DNA from: Novosphingobium subterraneum
Lineage (GTDB): Bacteria > Pseudomonadota > Alphaproteobacteria > Sphingomonadales > Sphingomonadaceae
DNA: 64,000 bases
Assembly (NCBI RefSeq): GCF_000807925.1
Contig: NZ_JRVC01000003.1
Span: forward strand, 62,001-126,000
Direction: 5' to 3'
Positions 40,147 to 51,094 of this stretch are shown in pieces. How positions within the stretch are numbered: position 1 is the stretch's first letter; every line of letters starts with the position of its first letter. A program made the translations under genes and the position numbers. The notes beneath the pieces are model-generated. The model had not been told where the DNA came from, searched no databases, and worked only from the letters and a program-made list of their open reading frames with translations.

Positions 40147-43005
40147 TTACTTCGGCGCGGCCATTTCCTCCACCGGCAGGCCGAACTTGTCGAGCTGCGG
40201 CTTCACCTTGGCGGCGTCGCCGACCACGACCCAGACCATGCCGTCCGAGTTGATCTTCGAGCGGAAGGCCTTGTCCACTTCGGCTGCGGTCATCTTGCCG
40301 TAGCGCGCGGAAAGCGTCTCGTAGAAGTCATCCGGGCGCTGGTAGTTGACGATCTTGGCAAGGCCATCAAGCACTGCGGCGCTGGTCTCGAACATGCCGG
40401 GCAGTTCGCGGGCGCTGCCCTTGGTCGACCAGTCCAGCTCCTCTGCGGTCACGCCCTTGGTGCTGCCGTACTCGTCGATCTCGCGCTTGATCTCGACCAG
40501 GGAATCGCCGGTGCGGTCAGTCTGGACCGGGGCGATGACCTGGAAACGGACCTTGTCGAGCGGTTCGCTGACGCCGTTGTAGGCGCCATAGGTCCAGCCC
40601 TTGGCTTCGCGCAGGTTCATGTTGATGCGGCCGAGGAAGTTGCCGCCCAGGATGTCGTTGGCGGTGTTCAGCGCGACGGTGTCATCGGTGCCCTTGGCGT
40701 CGATCACCTTGCCGGCCATGATGAACGACTGCGGCGAGCCGGGGCGGTCGACGAGGATCACGCGCGACTTCTGGGCCGGGACCGCGGCGGAGAAGTCCTT
40801 CACCGGGCGGGCCATGCGGTTCGAAGGCCAGTTGCCGAAGCTGTCATCCAGCATCTTGACCACCGCATCGAGCGTGGTGTCTCCCACCACGAAGATGCGC
40901 GCGGTATCCGGGCGGAACCAGCGGGCGTGGAAGGCCAGCAGGTCTTCGCGCGTCAGCTTCTTGACCACTTCGGCATCGCCCAGGCCGCTCGACGGGAAGG
41001 CATAGGGGTGGCTGCCGTAGAGCGTTGGCACGAGCACTCGGGCGGCGAGCGCCTGCGGGCTCTTCATCTCGGCCGAGATCGCCGTGAGCTGCTGGGTGCG
41101 CACGCGCTCGAGGTCCGCCGGAGCCAGCGCCGGACGGCGCACCACGTCTGCAAGCAGGCCGAGCGATGCACCGAGGTTGGGCGAGAGCGCATCGACCTGG
41201 AACGAGGTCAGGTCGCTGGTTGCCGAGAGCGAGATGTTGGCGCCGAGGCGTTCACGCTCACGCGCGAATTCCGAGCCCGAGAGCTTCTGCGTGCCTTCAT
41301 CCATCAGGCTGAGCAGAAGCGATTCGGTGCCGAGCGCCGACTTCGGATCGGCGGCATAGCCGGCATCGAAGCTGACGCGGACCGAGACGGTCGGCACTTC
41401 GGAACGCTTGGCGAAATAGACCGGAATGCCGTTCTTGAGCGTCGCGCGCTGGATCGCCGGGAAGTCGAGCGGCGCAAGCTGGCCGACGGCGGGCAGCTTC
41501 GAACGGTCTGCGTCCGCGACTGCCGGGGCAGGCACGCCCTTGGCCGGCATGTCGGGATCGCGGAAGTAGGCGGGCCGCATGCCGGTTGCGCCGTTGGTGT
41601 AAAAGCCGCCACGCGCTTCGCCGCCTTCGGTGCGCTCGCCCGGCTCCACCGTCAGCGCGAAGGCGGGGCGGGTCAGCCACTTGCCCAGCGCGGCCTTGAC
41701 CTCGGCGGGCGTCATCTTGGCGGTGCGATCAAGCTCCTGCCGGTAATGCTCGGGGGTGCCGTTGTAGAGCAGGCCCTCGGCCAGTGTCGGCGCCTTGCCG
41801 TTGAAGCCGCCGGTGCGCTCCAGCCCGCGGATCTCGTTGGCGGTGGCAGAGGTTGCGGCGCGCAGCAGTTCGTCCTGCGTCGGGCCGTCCTTGATGAACT
41901 TCGCGATTTCGGCATCGAGCGCGGCAGCGACCTTGGCCGGGTCCTGCCCCGGCGTGACATCGGCCTTGATCACGAACTGCGCGGCCTGCGCGAACACTTC
42001 GGCATCGGCCGAAACCGCAACGGCGACCTTCTGTTCACGCACCAGCGCGTCGTCGAGGCGCGAAGAGGCGAGGCCGCCCAGCACCGAGGCGGCAAGATCG
42101 AGCGGCAGATAGTCGGGGTTGTCGAGACCGGGCACGGCCCACATGCGGTAGATGCGCGTGGTGGCAACCTGATCCTTGATCGTCTTGGCGACGGTGGCGG
42201 GAAGCGTCGGCACCGGGGCGCTGACCGGCTTGACCTGCGGGCCCGGCTTGATGTTCCCGAACCACTTGGTGACCTTGGCCTTTGCGGTTGCCGCGTCGAT
42301 GTCGCCCGAGAGGACGAGGATCGCGTTGTTGGGCCCGTAATGGTCGGTGAACCAGCCCTTCACGTCCTCGAGGCTTGCCGAATCGAGGTCGGCCATCGAG
42401 CCGATCGTCGAGTGATGGTAGGGGTGGCCCGAGGGGTAGAGATTTTCGAGCTGTTCGTACTCGACGATGCCGTAGGGATTGTTGTCACCCTGACGCTTTT
42501 CGTTCTGGACGACGGCGCGCTGGTTATCGAGCACCTTCTGCGTCACCGCGCCGAGCAGGTGGCCCATGCGGTCCGATTCCATCATCAGCACCATGTCGAG
42601 CGCGGCGGTGGGCACGGTCTCGAAGTAGTTGGTGCGATCGAACCAGGTGGTTCCATTGACGTCGGTGGCGCCGACCTGCTGCAGCGGCGTGAAGAAATCA
42701 CCGGGCACGTTCTCGGTGCCATTGAACATCAGGTGTTCGAACAGGTGGGCAAAGCCGGTCTTGCCCTTGGGCTCGTTCTTCGAGCCGACGCCGTACCACA
42801 CCGAGACCGCGACCACCGGAGCCTTGCGGTCGGTGTTGACCAGCACGGTCAGGCCGTTGTCGAGCTTGAAGCTTTCGTAGGGAATCTGGACCTTGGCAAC
42901 GAGGTCGGAGAGCGGGGCAGGCTTTGCTTCCTGCGCAAGGGCAGGTGATGCAAGCGCGGTCGATGCGGCAAGGGCAAGCAGGCTGGCGGAAAGTTTGTGC
43001 TGCAT
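40147..43005 (-). CDS. M16-family zinc peptidase, exported, duplicated
   Basis: 952 residues from ATG 43005. The signal peptide (MQHKLSASLLALAASTALAS) is followed by an active inverted zinc motif HLFEH (His87, Glu90, His91). The second M16 repeat (from about residue 510, ERATLKNGIPVYFAKRSEVP) lacks the motif, as usual in pitrilysin-type pairs. It degrades peptides in the periplasm. An earlier in-frame start was rejected because it adds an unrelated leader before the signal. It is divergent from the M28 peptidase gene with 209 bp between. Confidence 0.94.
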   Translation of the reverse strand: MQHKLSASLLALAASTALASPALAQEAKPAPLSDLVAKVQIPYESFKLDNGLTVLVNTDRKAPVVAVSVWYGVGSKNEPKGKTGFAHLFEHLMFNGTENVPGDFFTPLQQVGATDVNGTTWFDRTNYFETVPTAALDMVLMMESDRMGHLLGAVTQKVLDNQRAVVQNEKRQGDNNPYGIVEYEQLENLYPSGHPYHHSTIGSMADLDSASLEDVKGWFTDHYGPNNAILVLSGDIDAATAKAKVTKWFGNIKPGPQVKPVSAPVPTLPATVAKTIKDQVATTRIYRMWAVPGLDNPDYLPLDLAASVLGGLASSRLDDALVREQKVAVAVSADAEVFAQAAQFVIKADVTPGQDPAKVAAALDAEIAKFIKDGPTQDELLRAATSATANEIRGLERTGGFNGKAPTLAEGLLYNGTPEHYRQELDRTAKMTPAEVKAALGKWLTRPAFALTVEPGERTEGGEARGGFYTNGATGMRPAYFRDPDMPAKGVPAPAVADADRSKLPAVGQLAPLDFPAIQRATLKNGIPVYFAKRSEVPTVSVRVSFDAGYAADPKSALGTESLLLSLMDEGTQKLSGSEFARERERLGANISLSATSDLTSFQVDALSPNLGASLGLLADVVRRPALAPADLERVRTQQLTAISAEMKSPQALAARVLVPTLYGSHPYAFPSSGLGDAEVVKKLTREDLLAFHARWFRPDTARIFVVGDTTLDAVVKMLDDSFGNWPSNRMARPVKDFSAAVPAQKSRVILVDRPGSPQSFIMAGKVIDAKGTDDTVALNTANDILGGNFLGRINMNLREAKGWTYGAYNGVSEPLDKVRFQVIAPVQTDRTGDSLVEIKREIDEYGSTKGVTAEELDWSTKGSARELPGMFETSAAVLDGLAKIVNYQRPDDFYETLSARYGKMTAAEVDKAFRSKINSDGMVWVVVGDAAKVKPQLDKFGLPVEEMAAPK

Positions 43006-43214
43006 GAGTGTCCCGTGAAGTGGCAGCGGACAGGCGCGCTGCGGGGGTTGTGCGAGGTCGAAGAGCAGGTCCAGCCTGAATGTCGGCTTAGCCACAGCTC
43101 CCAGATTTGGTTTGATTGGAAACTTTCTAGTGCCCATGCTCGCGCGCGCAAGTGGAGCGTGCCCAATGGGCAGGTGCCACGCGATCCGTTTCGACAAACG
43201 ACAAAGAGAGACCG

Positions 43215-44834
43215 ATGAACGTCAAGCTGCTTGTTTCTGCGCTGTTGCTGTCTGGCGCAGCAGTTCCTGCCCTGGCCGAGGAGCCGGTGTTCGATGCGCA
43301 GGCCGTGCGTGCGCACGTGACCTTCCTGGCCGACGATCTGCTGGAAGGGCGCGATACCGGCAGCCGCGGTTACGACATCGCCGCCAGTTACGTTGCCTCG
43401 CAGTTCATTGCGCTGGGGCTTAAGCCTGCCGCCGCCGATGGCTCGTTCTTCCAGAAGCTGACGGTGCGGGAGGCGCGGCTGGATGGCGCGCCGAAGCTCG
43501 CGCTGACTTATGGCGGCAAGGAGACTGTGCTGTCCGATACGGCGCAACTGCTGGTGCGGCCCAGCCTGACCGACGCCAAGGTGTCATTCGAAGCGCCGCT
43601 TGTGTTTGCAGGCTTCGGTTTCGACCGCCCGGACCTTGGATTCAACGACTACAAGGGCCTCGACGTAAAGGGCAAGATCGTCGTCGTGCTGACCGGCTTT
43701 CCCAAGGGCACGCCGAGCGAGCTTGGCGCGCACCTCAATTCCGACAAGGCGATGATGGCGATGAAGCGCGGCGCGATCGGCGTGATCAGCGTGCCGACGA
43801 TCGAGGATACCGCCCGCCGCCCGTGGGACAAGCGCGTGGCGATCTCTGATGGTCCGGCCAAGGGCTGGGTCGGCGCTGATGGCAGGGCCTTCAGCCGCAC
43901 GCCGGGTATCAAGGGCGGGGCGACGCTCAACCCCGATGCTGCCGCGCCGTTGTTCGCCGCATCGGGCAAGCCGCTGGCGAAGATTCTTGCAGAGGCCAAC
44001 AGGACCGGCGGCAAGCCCAAGGGCTTTGCCATGAAAGCTCGCGCCAGCCTGTCCTATGCGCAGACGTGGAAGGACGTGGTCAGCGAGAACGTGGTTGCCA
44101 TGTTGCCGGGAAGCGACCCGCGGGTTGCGGACGAGTTCATCGCCATGACCGCGCATCTCGATCACATCGGCGTGCATGGGAAAGGCGAGGACACGCTGCA
44201 CAACGGCGCCATGGACAATGCCTCGGGCGTGGCGACGATGATCGAGGTGGCGCGTGCCGTGGCGAAGGAGAAGCCCCGCCGTTCGGTGATGTTCGCGGCG
44301 CTGACCGGGGAGGAAGGCGGTCTGATCGGCTCGGACTATCTGGCGCGCAACCCGGTCGTGAAGGGTGAGGTTACAGGCCTCGTCAACTTCGACATGCCGG
44401 TGCTGACCTACATGTTCAGTGATGTCGTGGCCTTCGGTGCCGAAAATTCGACGATGGGCAAGGTCGTGGCCGAAGCGGCGACAAAGGCGGGGATCAAGCT
44501 CTCGCCCGATCCGATGCCCGAGGAGGGGCTGTTCACCCGCTCGGACCATTACCGCTTCGTGCAGCAGGGCGTGCCCGCGGTGTTCATGATGACCGGCTTC
44601 GAAGGGCCGGGCGAAAAGGCCTTCCGCAGCTTCCTGAAGGATCACTACCATCAACCCAGCGACGATCTGAAGCTGCCGTTCAATTGGGATGCCGGTGCGC
44701 TGTTTGCCAAGGTCAACTACTACACCGTGATGGGGCTCGCCAACGGGGCCGAGCGGCCGAAGTGGTACGCAGGCAGCTTCTTCGGCAAGGAATTCGCGCC
44801 CAGGGCTGCGAAGGCGGCCGATCCGGTGAAGTAG
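43215..44834 (+). CDS. M28-family aminopeptidase with PA domain, exported
   Basis: 539 residues from ATG 43215 (AAAGAGAG upstream). The signal peptide ends near PALAEE. A PA-type insert (about 120-260, VFAGFGFDRPDLGFNDYKGLDVKGKIVVV) precedes the catalytic zinc pieces: MTAHLDHIGVHG, GAMDNASGVATMIEVAR, and the Glu pair in ALTGEEGGLIGSDY. It removes N-terminal residues from peptides. The pairing with M16 suggests peptide scavenging in the periplasm. Confidence 0.94.
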   Translation: MNVKLLVSALLLSGAAVPALAEEPVFDAQAVRAHVTFLADDLLEGRDTGSRGYDIAASYVASQFIALGLKPAAADGSFFQKLTVREARLDGAPKLALTYGGKETVLSDTAQLLVRPSLTDAKVSFEAPLVFAGFGFDRPDLGFNDYKGLDVKGKIVVVLTGFPKGTPSELGAHLNSDKAMMAMKRGAIGVISVPTIEDTARRPWDKRVAISDGPAKGWVGADGRAFSRTPGIKGGATLNPDAAAPLFAASGKPLAKILAEANRTGGKPKGFAMKARASLSYAQTWKDVVSENVVAMLPGSDPRVADEFIAMTAHLDHIGVHGKGEDTLHNGAMDNASGVATMIEVARAVAKEKPRRSVMFAALTGEEGGLIGSDYLARNPVVKGEVTGLVNFDMPVLTYMFSDVVAFGAENSTMGKVVAEAATKAGIKLSPDPMPEEGLFTRSDHYRFVQQGVPAVFMMTGFEGPGEKAFRSFLKDHYHQPSDDLKLPFNWDAGALFAKVNYYTVMGLANGAERPKWYAGSFFGKEFAPRAAKAADPVK

Positions 44835-44849
44835 GCCGGAACCTTTGGC

Positions 44850-44928
44850 GTCCCCGCGCAGGCGGGAACCTCGGCGGTGTTAACGAAGGTTCGCGTAAAC
44901 CGACCGAGGCCCCGGCCTGCGTGGGGGA
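44850..44928. repeat. 79-bp dispersed palindromic repeat, copy 3
   Basis: Left unit 44850-44869 is GTCCCCGC, loop GCAG, GCGGGAAC. Right unit 44909-44928 pairs GCCCCGGC with GTGGGGGA around loop CTGC. The spacer GTTAACGAAGGTTCGCGTAAACCGACCGAG matches copies 1 and 2 in the GCGTAA-CCGA core. It is located after the M28 gene. Confidence 0.85.
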
Positions 44929-44941
44929 GCAGGTTCCTGTC

Positions 44942-44971
44942 CTTGCTCCCGATCAAGGAACTACCCCTGTC
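44942..44971 (+). promoter_or_regulatory. clpB: Possible sigma-32 promoter of clpB
   Basis: CTTGCTC at 44942-44948, a 15-bp spacer, then CCCCTGTC at 44964-44971 resembles the heat-shock consensus CTTGAAA-N13/17-CCCCATNT. It lies 87 bp upstream of the clpB start. rpoH is also in this window. Confidence 0.4.
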
Positions 44972-45057
44972 GAACGGTGTAGCTTTTTCGTCGGCGCGAC
45001 CCTTGTGTTGCGTAAAAGCCACACCATGTTCTGCGCAACAGGAGGATGTTCAACACC

Positions 45058-47637
<2,580 letters not shown>

Positions 47638-47645
47638 TCGGGGAA

Positions 47646-47670
47646 GGGGCTGCTGCGGTGGCCCCTTTTT
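47646..47670 (+). terminator. Terminator after clpB
   Basis: GGGGC (47646-47650) pairs with GCCCC (47661-47665), followed by TTTTT. The stem is short but GC-only and 8 bp after the clpB stop. Confidence 0.75.
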
Positions 47671-47818
47671 CGTTGGCGCGGCACTGATTTGCCCACCCCG
47701 CTGCGACTAGCTTCACTGCGTTCAGGAAGTCTCGCGGCCCTCCCGCCTGCGGGATGGCAGGAGTCAGGCGCTGCCCTTTCATCCCCCCTCCCGTAAACTG
47801 GAGGGGATCGGGGTGGGC

Positions 47819-47845
47819 ATCCTTCGACAAGCTCAGGATGAGCGG
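47819..47845. repeat. STSSGRAE-type dispersed repeat
   Basis: The piece CCTTCGACAAGCTCAGGATG followed by AGCGG is a repeat arm common in sphingomonad and related genomes. A second, paired copy lies at 51,008-51,076. Here only one arm is present. Confidence 0.7.
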
Positions 47846-48369
47846 TGACGCGCGACAGGGCAGATCATCCGCTGGCGAATGCGGACGGTTACGCCGGTGG
47901 GAAATCACAGATCGCGCGACCGGTGCGGTGCCGTTGTGGCACGCAAGGGATGGGGCGCGGGACCGGCTGCGAGTGGCCGGGGGCGGTTCCGAACCCCTTG
48001 TCGGCTCAGCCTGATGGTCGGACACATGTGAAAGGACGAAGCTTTGGCAGCGGCTCGCGTACTGCCTTGGCTTCTGGCAAGCGGCTGCGTGAAAAGAACC
48101 TGTCGTTTGTGCTGACACAGTCGCACAATCATGGCGGGTTCCGCATCCGCAGCGTCGCTCAGGGTTCGGCGCCGTGCTATCAGCCCTGGGTTGTCCTGTC
48201 TGTCCTTGGGTAACGGCAGGGATTGCCCGGTGGGTCTTGGGGCTCGCCCCTCGTTGAACCCGCTGCGCACCTGCCGCACCGATCGCGCCGAAAGCATTGG
48301 CCACAGCGTCAGCTTCCGAAGGGAGAGGAGCGGGTTGGCCTTGTGCCCTCTCCTGACCTGTGGGCGGGG

Positions 48370-48398
48370 CGTATAACCTATATGGTTCGTTTTGTCAA
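48370..48398 (-). promoter_or_regulatory. Strong orphan sigma-70 promoter, minus strand
   Basis: Read on the minus strand: TTGACA (48398-48393), 17-bp spacer, TATACG (48375-48370). The -35 is a perfect consensus match, rare in this genome. Transcription would start near 48,363 and run left through the gene-poor segment toward clpB. No convincing coding sequence lies downstream. Confidence 0.6.
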
Positions 48399-48420
48399 GG
48401 CCTCTTCGCACGTCCCCCAT

Positions 48421-48512
48421 CGTCTTCCCGGGCTTGACCCGGGATCCCGCTTTCTTCTTGCGGCGGCATGAAGGAAGAAAAGCCCAGCCCCGGGTCAAGC
48501 CCGGGGCGACGG
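48421..48512. repeat. Inverted pair of CCCGGGCTTGACCCGGG repeats
   Basis: Arm 48421-48459 contains CCCGGGCTTGACCCGGG (48428-48444) and TTTCTTCTT. Arm 48473-48512 contains the complement CCCGGGTCAAGCCCGGG and AAGAAAA. The two arms form a long imperfect hairpin. The motif is a widespread alphaproteobacterial intergenic repeat. Confidence 0.85.
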
Positions 48513-48540
48513 TGAGTTTGGAGATTCAGTGAGGTGTCCC

Positions 48541-48860
48541 CTAATCCCACCGTGTTTATAACTGTACTACCCGATCTTTGTATTCGGAAATGGATTAAAA
48601 GGCGTGAATGACGATGTACCTAAATGGCAATATTCTAACCGACATTCTCATGAAGAACGTTGCAGAATCTAAAAGTCCGCTTTTCCAAGCGAAAATCAAT
48701 TCACTGCTAGAAGTGACCAGCAATGCCGTCGCGCATGCTGCAACGAGATACCCTGATGCTGGTTTTTGTAGAATCTTCATTTCCCATCTCGACAGAAGCT
48801 TATAGAAATTACGATAATAGTGAGAACTATTTAAATAGTATAGCAATTATTGCGTAAGCG
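48541..48860. other. AT-rich 320-bp island with small candidate ORFs
   Basis: The base composition drops well below the rest of the window. A 65-codon plus-strand frame (48608-48805, MTMYLNGNILTDILMKN start) and an overlapping 83-codon minus-strand frame (48595-48846, with one hydrophobic stretch) are both open. Neither has a good ribosome site, so I cannot choose. It may be a remnant of acquired DNA between two repeat-flanked segments. Confidence 0.4.
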
Positions 48861-48926
48861 CCCACCGTTACCTCACGCTCATCCCCCGCCTTGCACCCCA
48901 CCTCCACCCACCCCATATCCCTGCGA

Positions 48927-49919
48927 ATGGGGGCTGCTGATACGATCATTTCCGGAACCGTCGCTATTGGCGGGCAGCGGCTGGACAAGGCTCTGGCCGA
49001 TGCTTCGGGGCTTTCGCGGGAGCGGGTGAAGGCTTTGCTGGGCGAGGGGCGGGTCAGTCTTTCGGGCAAGGTGGTGTCGCAGGCTTCGGTGAAGGTTGCC
49101 GAGGGTGCTTCGTTCGAGATCCGCGTGCCTGAAGCCGCGCCTGCTGAAGCCATCGCGCAGGATATTCCGCTCAACGTCGTCTATGAGGACGAGGCGCTGA
49201 TCGTGGTGGACAAGCCGGCAGGGCTGGTCGTCCATCCGGCGGCGGGGAATCTCGATGGCACGCTGGTCAATGCGCTGCTGCACCATTGCCGGGGGCAGCT
49301 TTCGGGCATCGGCGGGGTGGCGCGGCCGGGGATCGTGCATCGGATCGACAAGGATACCTCGGGGCTGCTGGTCGTCGCCAAGACCGACGTGGCGCACGAG
49401 GGACTGGCCAAGCAGTTTGCCGACCATTCGATCGTGCGTGCCTATAAATGCGTGACCGCGGGGCTGCCAGTGCCGCCAGCGGGGACGGTGCGCGGAGCGA
49501 TTGCGCGGTCGAGCCATGACCGCAAGAAGATGGCGCTGGTGGAGGATGGTCGCGGGAAGCACGCGGTGACGCATTACCGGACGTTGGCCGCGCTCGATGG
49601 GGCGGCGCTCGATGGGGCGGCGCTGGTGGAGTGCCGGCTCGAGACCGGGAGAACCCACCAGGTGCGCGTTCACCTTGCGTCAATCGGCCATGCGCTATTG
49701 GGTGATCCTGTCTATGGACGCACACCTTCAAAGCTTCGGCCGCTGCTCCAGCGGCTCGGGTTTCATCGCCAGGCGCTGCATGCGGCGGAACTGGGGTTCA
49801 TTCACCCCGTTACCGGTGCGGCCCATCATTTCGCCAGCCCGACGCCCGTCGATATGCGGGAACTCATCGTCGAACTCTGCGCTGAAGGGCATGATGCAAA
49901 GGTACTGGCGATGTTGTAA
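48927..49919 (+). CDS. RluD-type 23S rRNA pseudouridine synthase
   Basis: 330 residues from ATG 48927; an upstream TTG at 48891 is possible but unsupported. The S4 domain spans about 18-65 (QRLDKALADASGLSRERVKALL). The catalytic Asp141 is in HRIDKDTSG, and GRTHQVRVHL follows. RluD modifies helix 69 of 23S rRNA. A short tandem LDGAALDGAAL occurs near residue 235. rpoH lies 111 bp downstream. Confidence 0.92.
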   Translation: MGAADTIISGTVAIGGQRLDKALADASGLSRERVKALLGEGRVSLSGKVVSQASVKVAEGASFEIRVPEAAPAEAIAQDIPLNVVYEDEALIVVDKPAGLVVHPAAGNLDGTLVNALLHHCRGQLSGIGGVARPGIVHRIDKDTSGLLVVAKTDVAHEGLAKQFADHSIVRAYKCVTAGLPVPPAGTVRGAIARSSHDRKKMALVEDGRGKHAVTHYRTLAALDGAALDGAALVECRLETGRTHQVRVHLASIGHALLGDPVYGRTPSKLRPLLQRLGFHRQALHAAELGFIHPVTGAAHHFASPTPVDMRELIVELCAEGHDAKVLAML

Positions 49920-50030
49920 TGAAGGACTTTGGAGTCGTCCGCGAGGAGGCTCCGTTTGAGTGGTCCCGCCGCCGGTCGCCCATCAGGGGGCCGTCAATTG
50001 GGAACCGACGCGAAGAAAGGACGTGTTCAG

Positions 50031-50930
50031 GTGAGTGAGGAAAGAAACGCTGTGACAGTACCTGCCCTTGGCGGGGAAGCCAGCCTCAACCGCTATCTCT
50101 CGGAAATCCGCAAGTTCCCCGTGCTTACGGCTGAGCAGGAATACATGCTCGCCAAGCGTTTCCAGGAACACCAGGATCCCGAAGCTGCCGCCCAGCTGGT
50201 GACGAGCCATCTGCGTCTCGTGGCGAAGATCGCCATGGGCTATCGCGGCTATGGCCTGCCGGTCAGCGAGCTGATCTCCGAAGGCAACATCGGCCTGATG
50301 CAGGGCGTTAAGAAGTTCGAGCCCGACCGGGGCTTCCGTCTGGCCACTTACGCGATGTGGTGGATCAAGGCTTCGATGCAGGAGTTCATCCTGCGCTCGT
50401 GGAGCCTGGTCAAGATGGGCACCACGGCGGCGCAGAAGAAGCTGTTCTTCAACCTTCGCCGGATGAAGAAGAACCTCGAGGCGTTCGAGGATTCTGACCT
50501 GCATCCTGACGACGTGCGCAAGATCGCGACCGACCTCGGCGTGCCCGAGCAAGAAGTGGTCAACATGAACCGGCGCATGATGATGGGCGGCGATGCCTCG
50601 CTCAACGTCTCGATGCGCGAGGACGGCGAGGGTTCGTGGCAGGACTGGCTGACCGACGACCGCCCGCTGCAGGACGAGACCGTGGCCGACGCCGAGGAGG
50701 CTAGCTATCGCCACCAGCTGCTGGTCGAGGCGATGGACAGCCTGAACGAGCGTGAGCGGCACATCCTGACGGATCGCCGTCTGGTCGACGAGCCGAAAAC
50801 GCTGGAAGAGCTTAGCCAAGTCTACAACGTCAGCCGCGAACGCGTCCGCCAGATCGAGGTGCGCGCGTTCGAGAAGCTGCAGAAGGCGATCCAGCGGATC
50901 GCGGTGGAGCGCAAGCTGCTGCCGGCCTGA
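50031..50930 (+). CDS. rpoH: Heat-shock sigma factor RpoH (sigma-32)
   Basis: 299 residues from GTG 50031. Region 2 has GYGLPVSELISEGNIGLMQGVKKFEPDRGFRL and the AMWWIKASMQEFIL recognition helix. The RpoH-specific QKKLFFNLRRMKK box follows. Region 4 is VSRERVRQIEVRAFEKLQ. It directs transcription of heat-shock genes such as clpB 3 kb upstream. A strong terminator follows. Confidence 0.97.
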   Translation: MSEERNAVTVPALGGEASLNRYLSEIRKFPVLTAEQEYMLAKRFQEHQDPEAAAQLVTSHLRLVAKIAMGYRGYGLPVSELISEGNIGLMQGVKKFEPDRGFRLATYAMWWIKASMQEFILRSWSLVKMGTTAAQKKLFFNLRRMKKNLEAFEDSDLHPDDVRKIATDLGVPEQEVVNMNRRMMMGGDASLNVSMREDGEGSWQDWLTDDRPLQDETVADAEEASYRHQLLVEAMDSLNERERHILTDRRLVDEPKTLEELSQVYNVSRERVRQIEVRAFEKLQKAIQRIAVERKLLPA

Positions 50931-50955
50931 CGCGGGTTGCATGAGTCATACGAAG

Positions 50956-50983
50956 CGGCCGGGCGGTGAGCCCGGCCGTTTTT
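50956..50983 (+). terminator. Rho-independent terminator after rpoH
   Basis: CGGCCGGGC/GCCCGGCCG is a perfect 9-bp stem with loop GGTGA, followed by TTTTTG. Confidence 0.93.
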
Positions 50984-51007
50984 GTTTGTGCTTCTGGTTC
51001 CCCTGTC

Positions 51008-51076
51008 TGCTCGTGCTGAGCTTTTTCGAAGCATGCTGCTTGGCCCAGCGTCCTTCGACAGGCTCAGGACGAGCGG
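51008..51076. repeat. Inverted pair of STSSGRAE-type repeat arms
   Basis: Left arm 51008-51034 (CTGCTCGTGCTGAGC...) and right arm 51049-51076 (CGTCCTTCGACAGGCTCAGG...) pair over about 27 positions with several mismatches around a 14-nt loop. It lies between the convergent rpoH terminator and the peroxidase gene end. It is the same family as 47,819. Confidence 0.75.
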
Positions 51077-51094
51077 AGGGTGGGGCCGGGGGGC

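Larger units (their letters stand above)
47671..48420. other. Gene-poor 0.75-kb segment
   Basis: Open frames exist on both strands but are rich in Arg, Pro and Ser, lack ribosome sites and match no family I know, so I call no gene. The segment holds a hairpin CCCCTCC/GGAGGGG near 47790, a CCTTCGACAAGCTCAGGATGAG repeat, and a strong minus-strand promoter at its right end. It may encode a non-coding RNA on the minus strand or be a decayed gene. I looked for 6S, SRP, RNase P and tmRNA signatures and found none. Confidence 0.5.

Noticed and set aside
40927..42948. Plus-strand 673-codon open frame opposite the M16 peptidase
   Set aside because: Shadow of the M16 gene; Arg/Glu/His-rich with no motif.
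47671..48420. 6S, SRP, RNase P or tmRNA gene
   Set aside because: None of the conserved sequence signatures of these RNAs was found, so the segment is left unnamed.
47905..48498. Minus-strand protein gene of 197 codons
   Set aside because: Composition is atypical, it crosses the repeat arms and the orphan promoter, and there is no ribosome site or motif.
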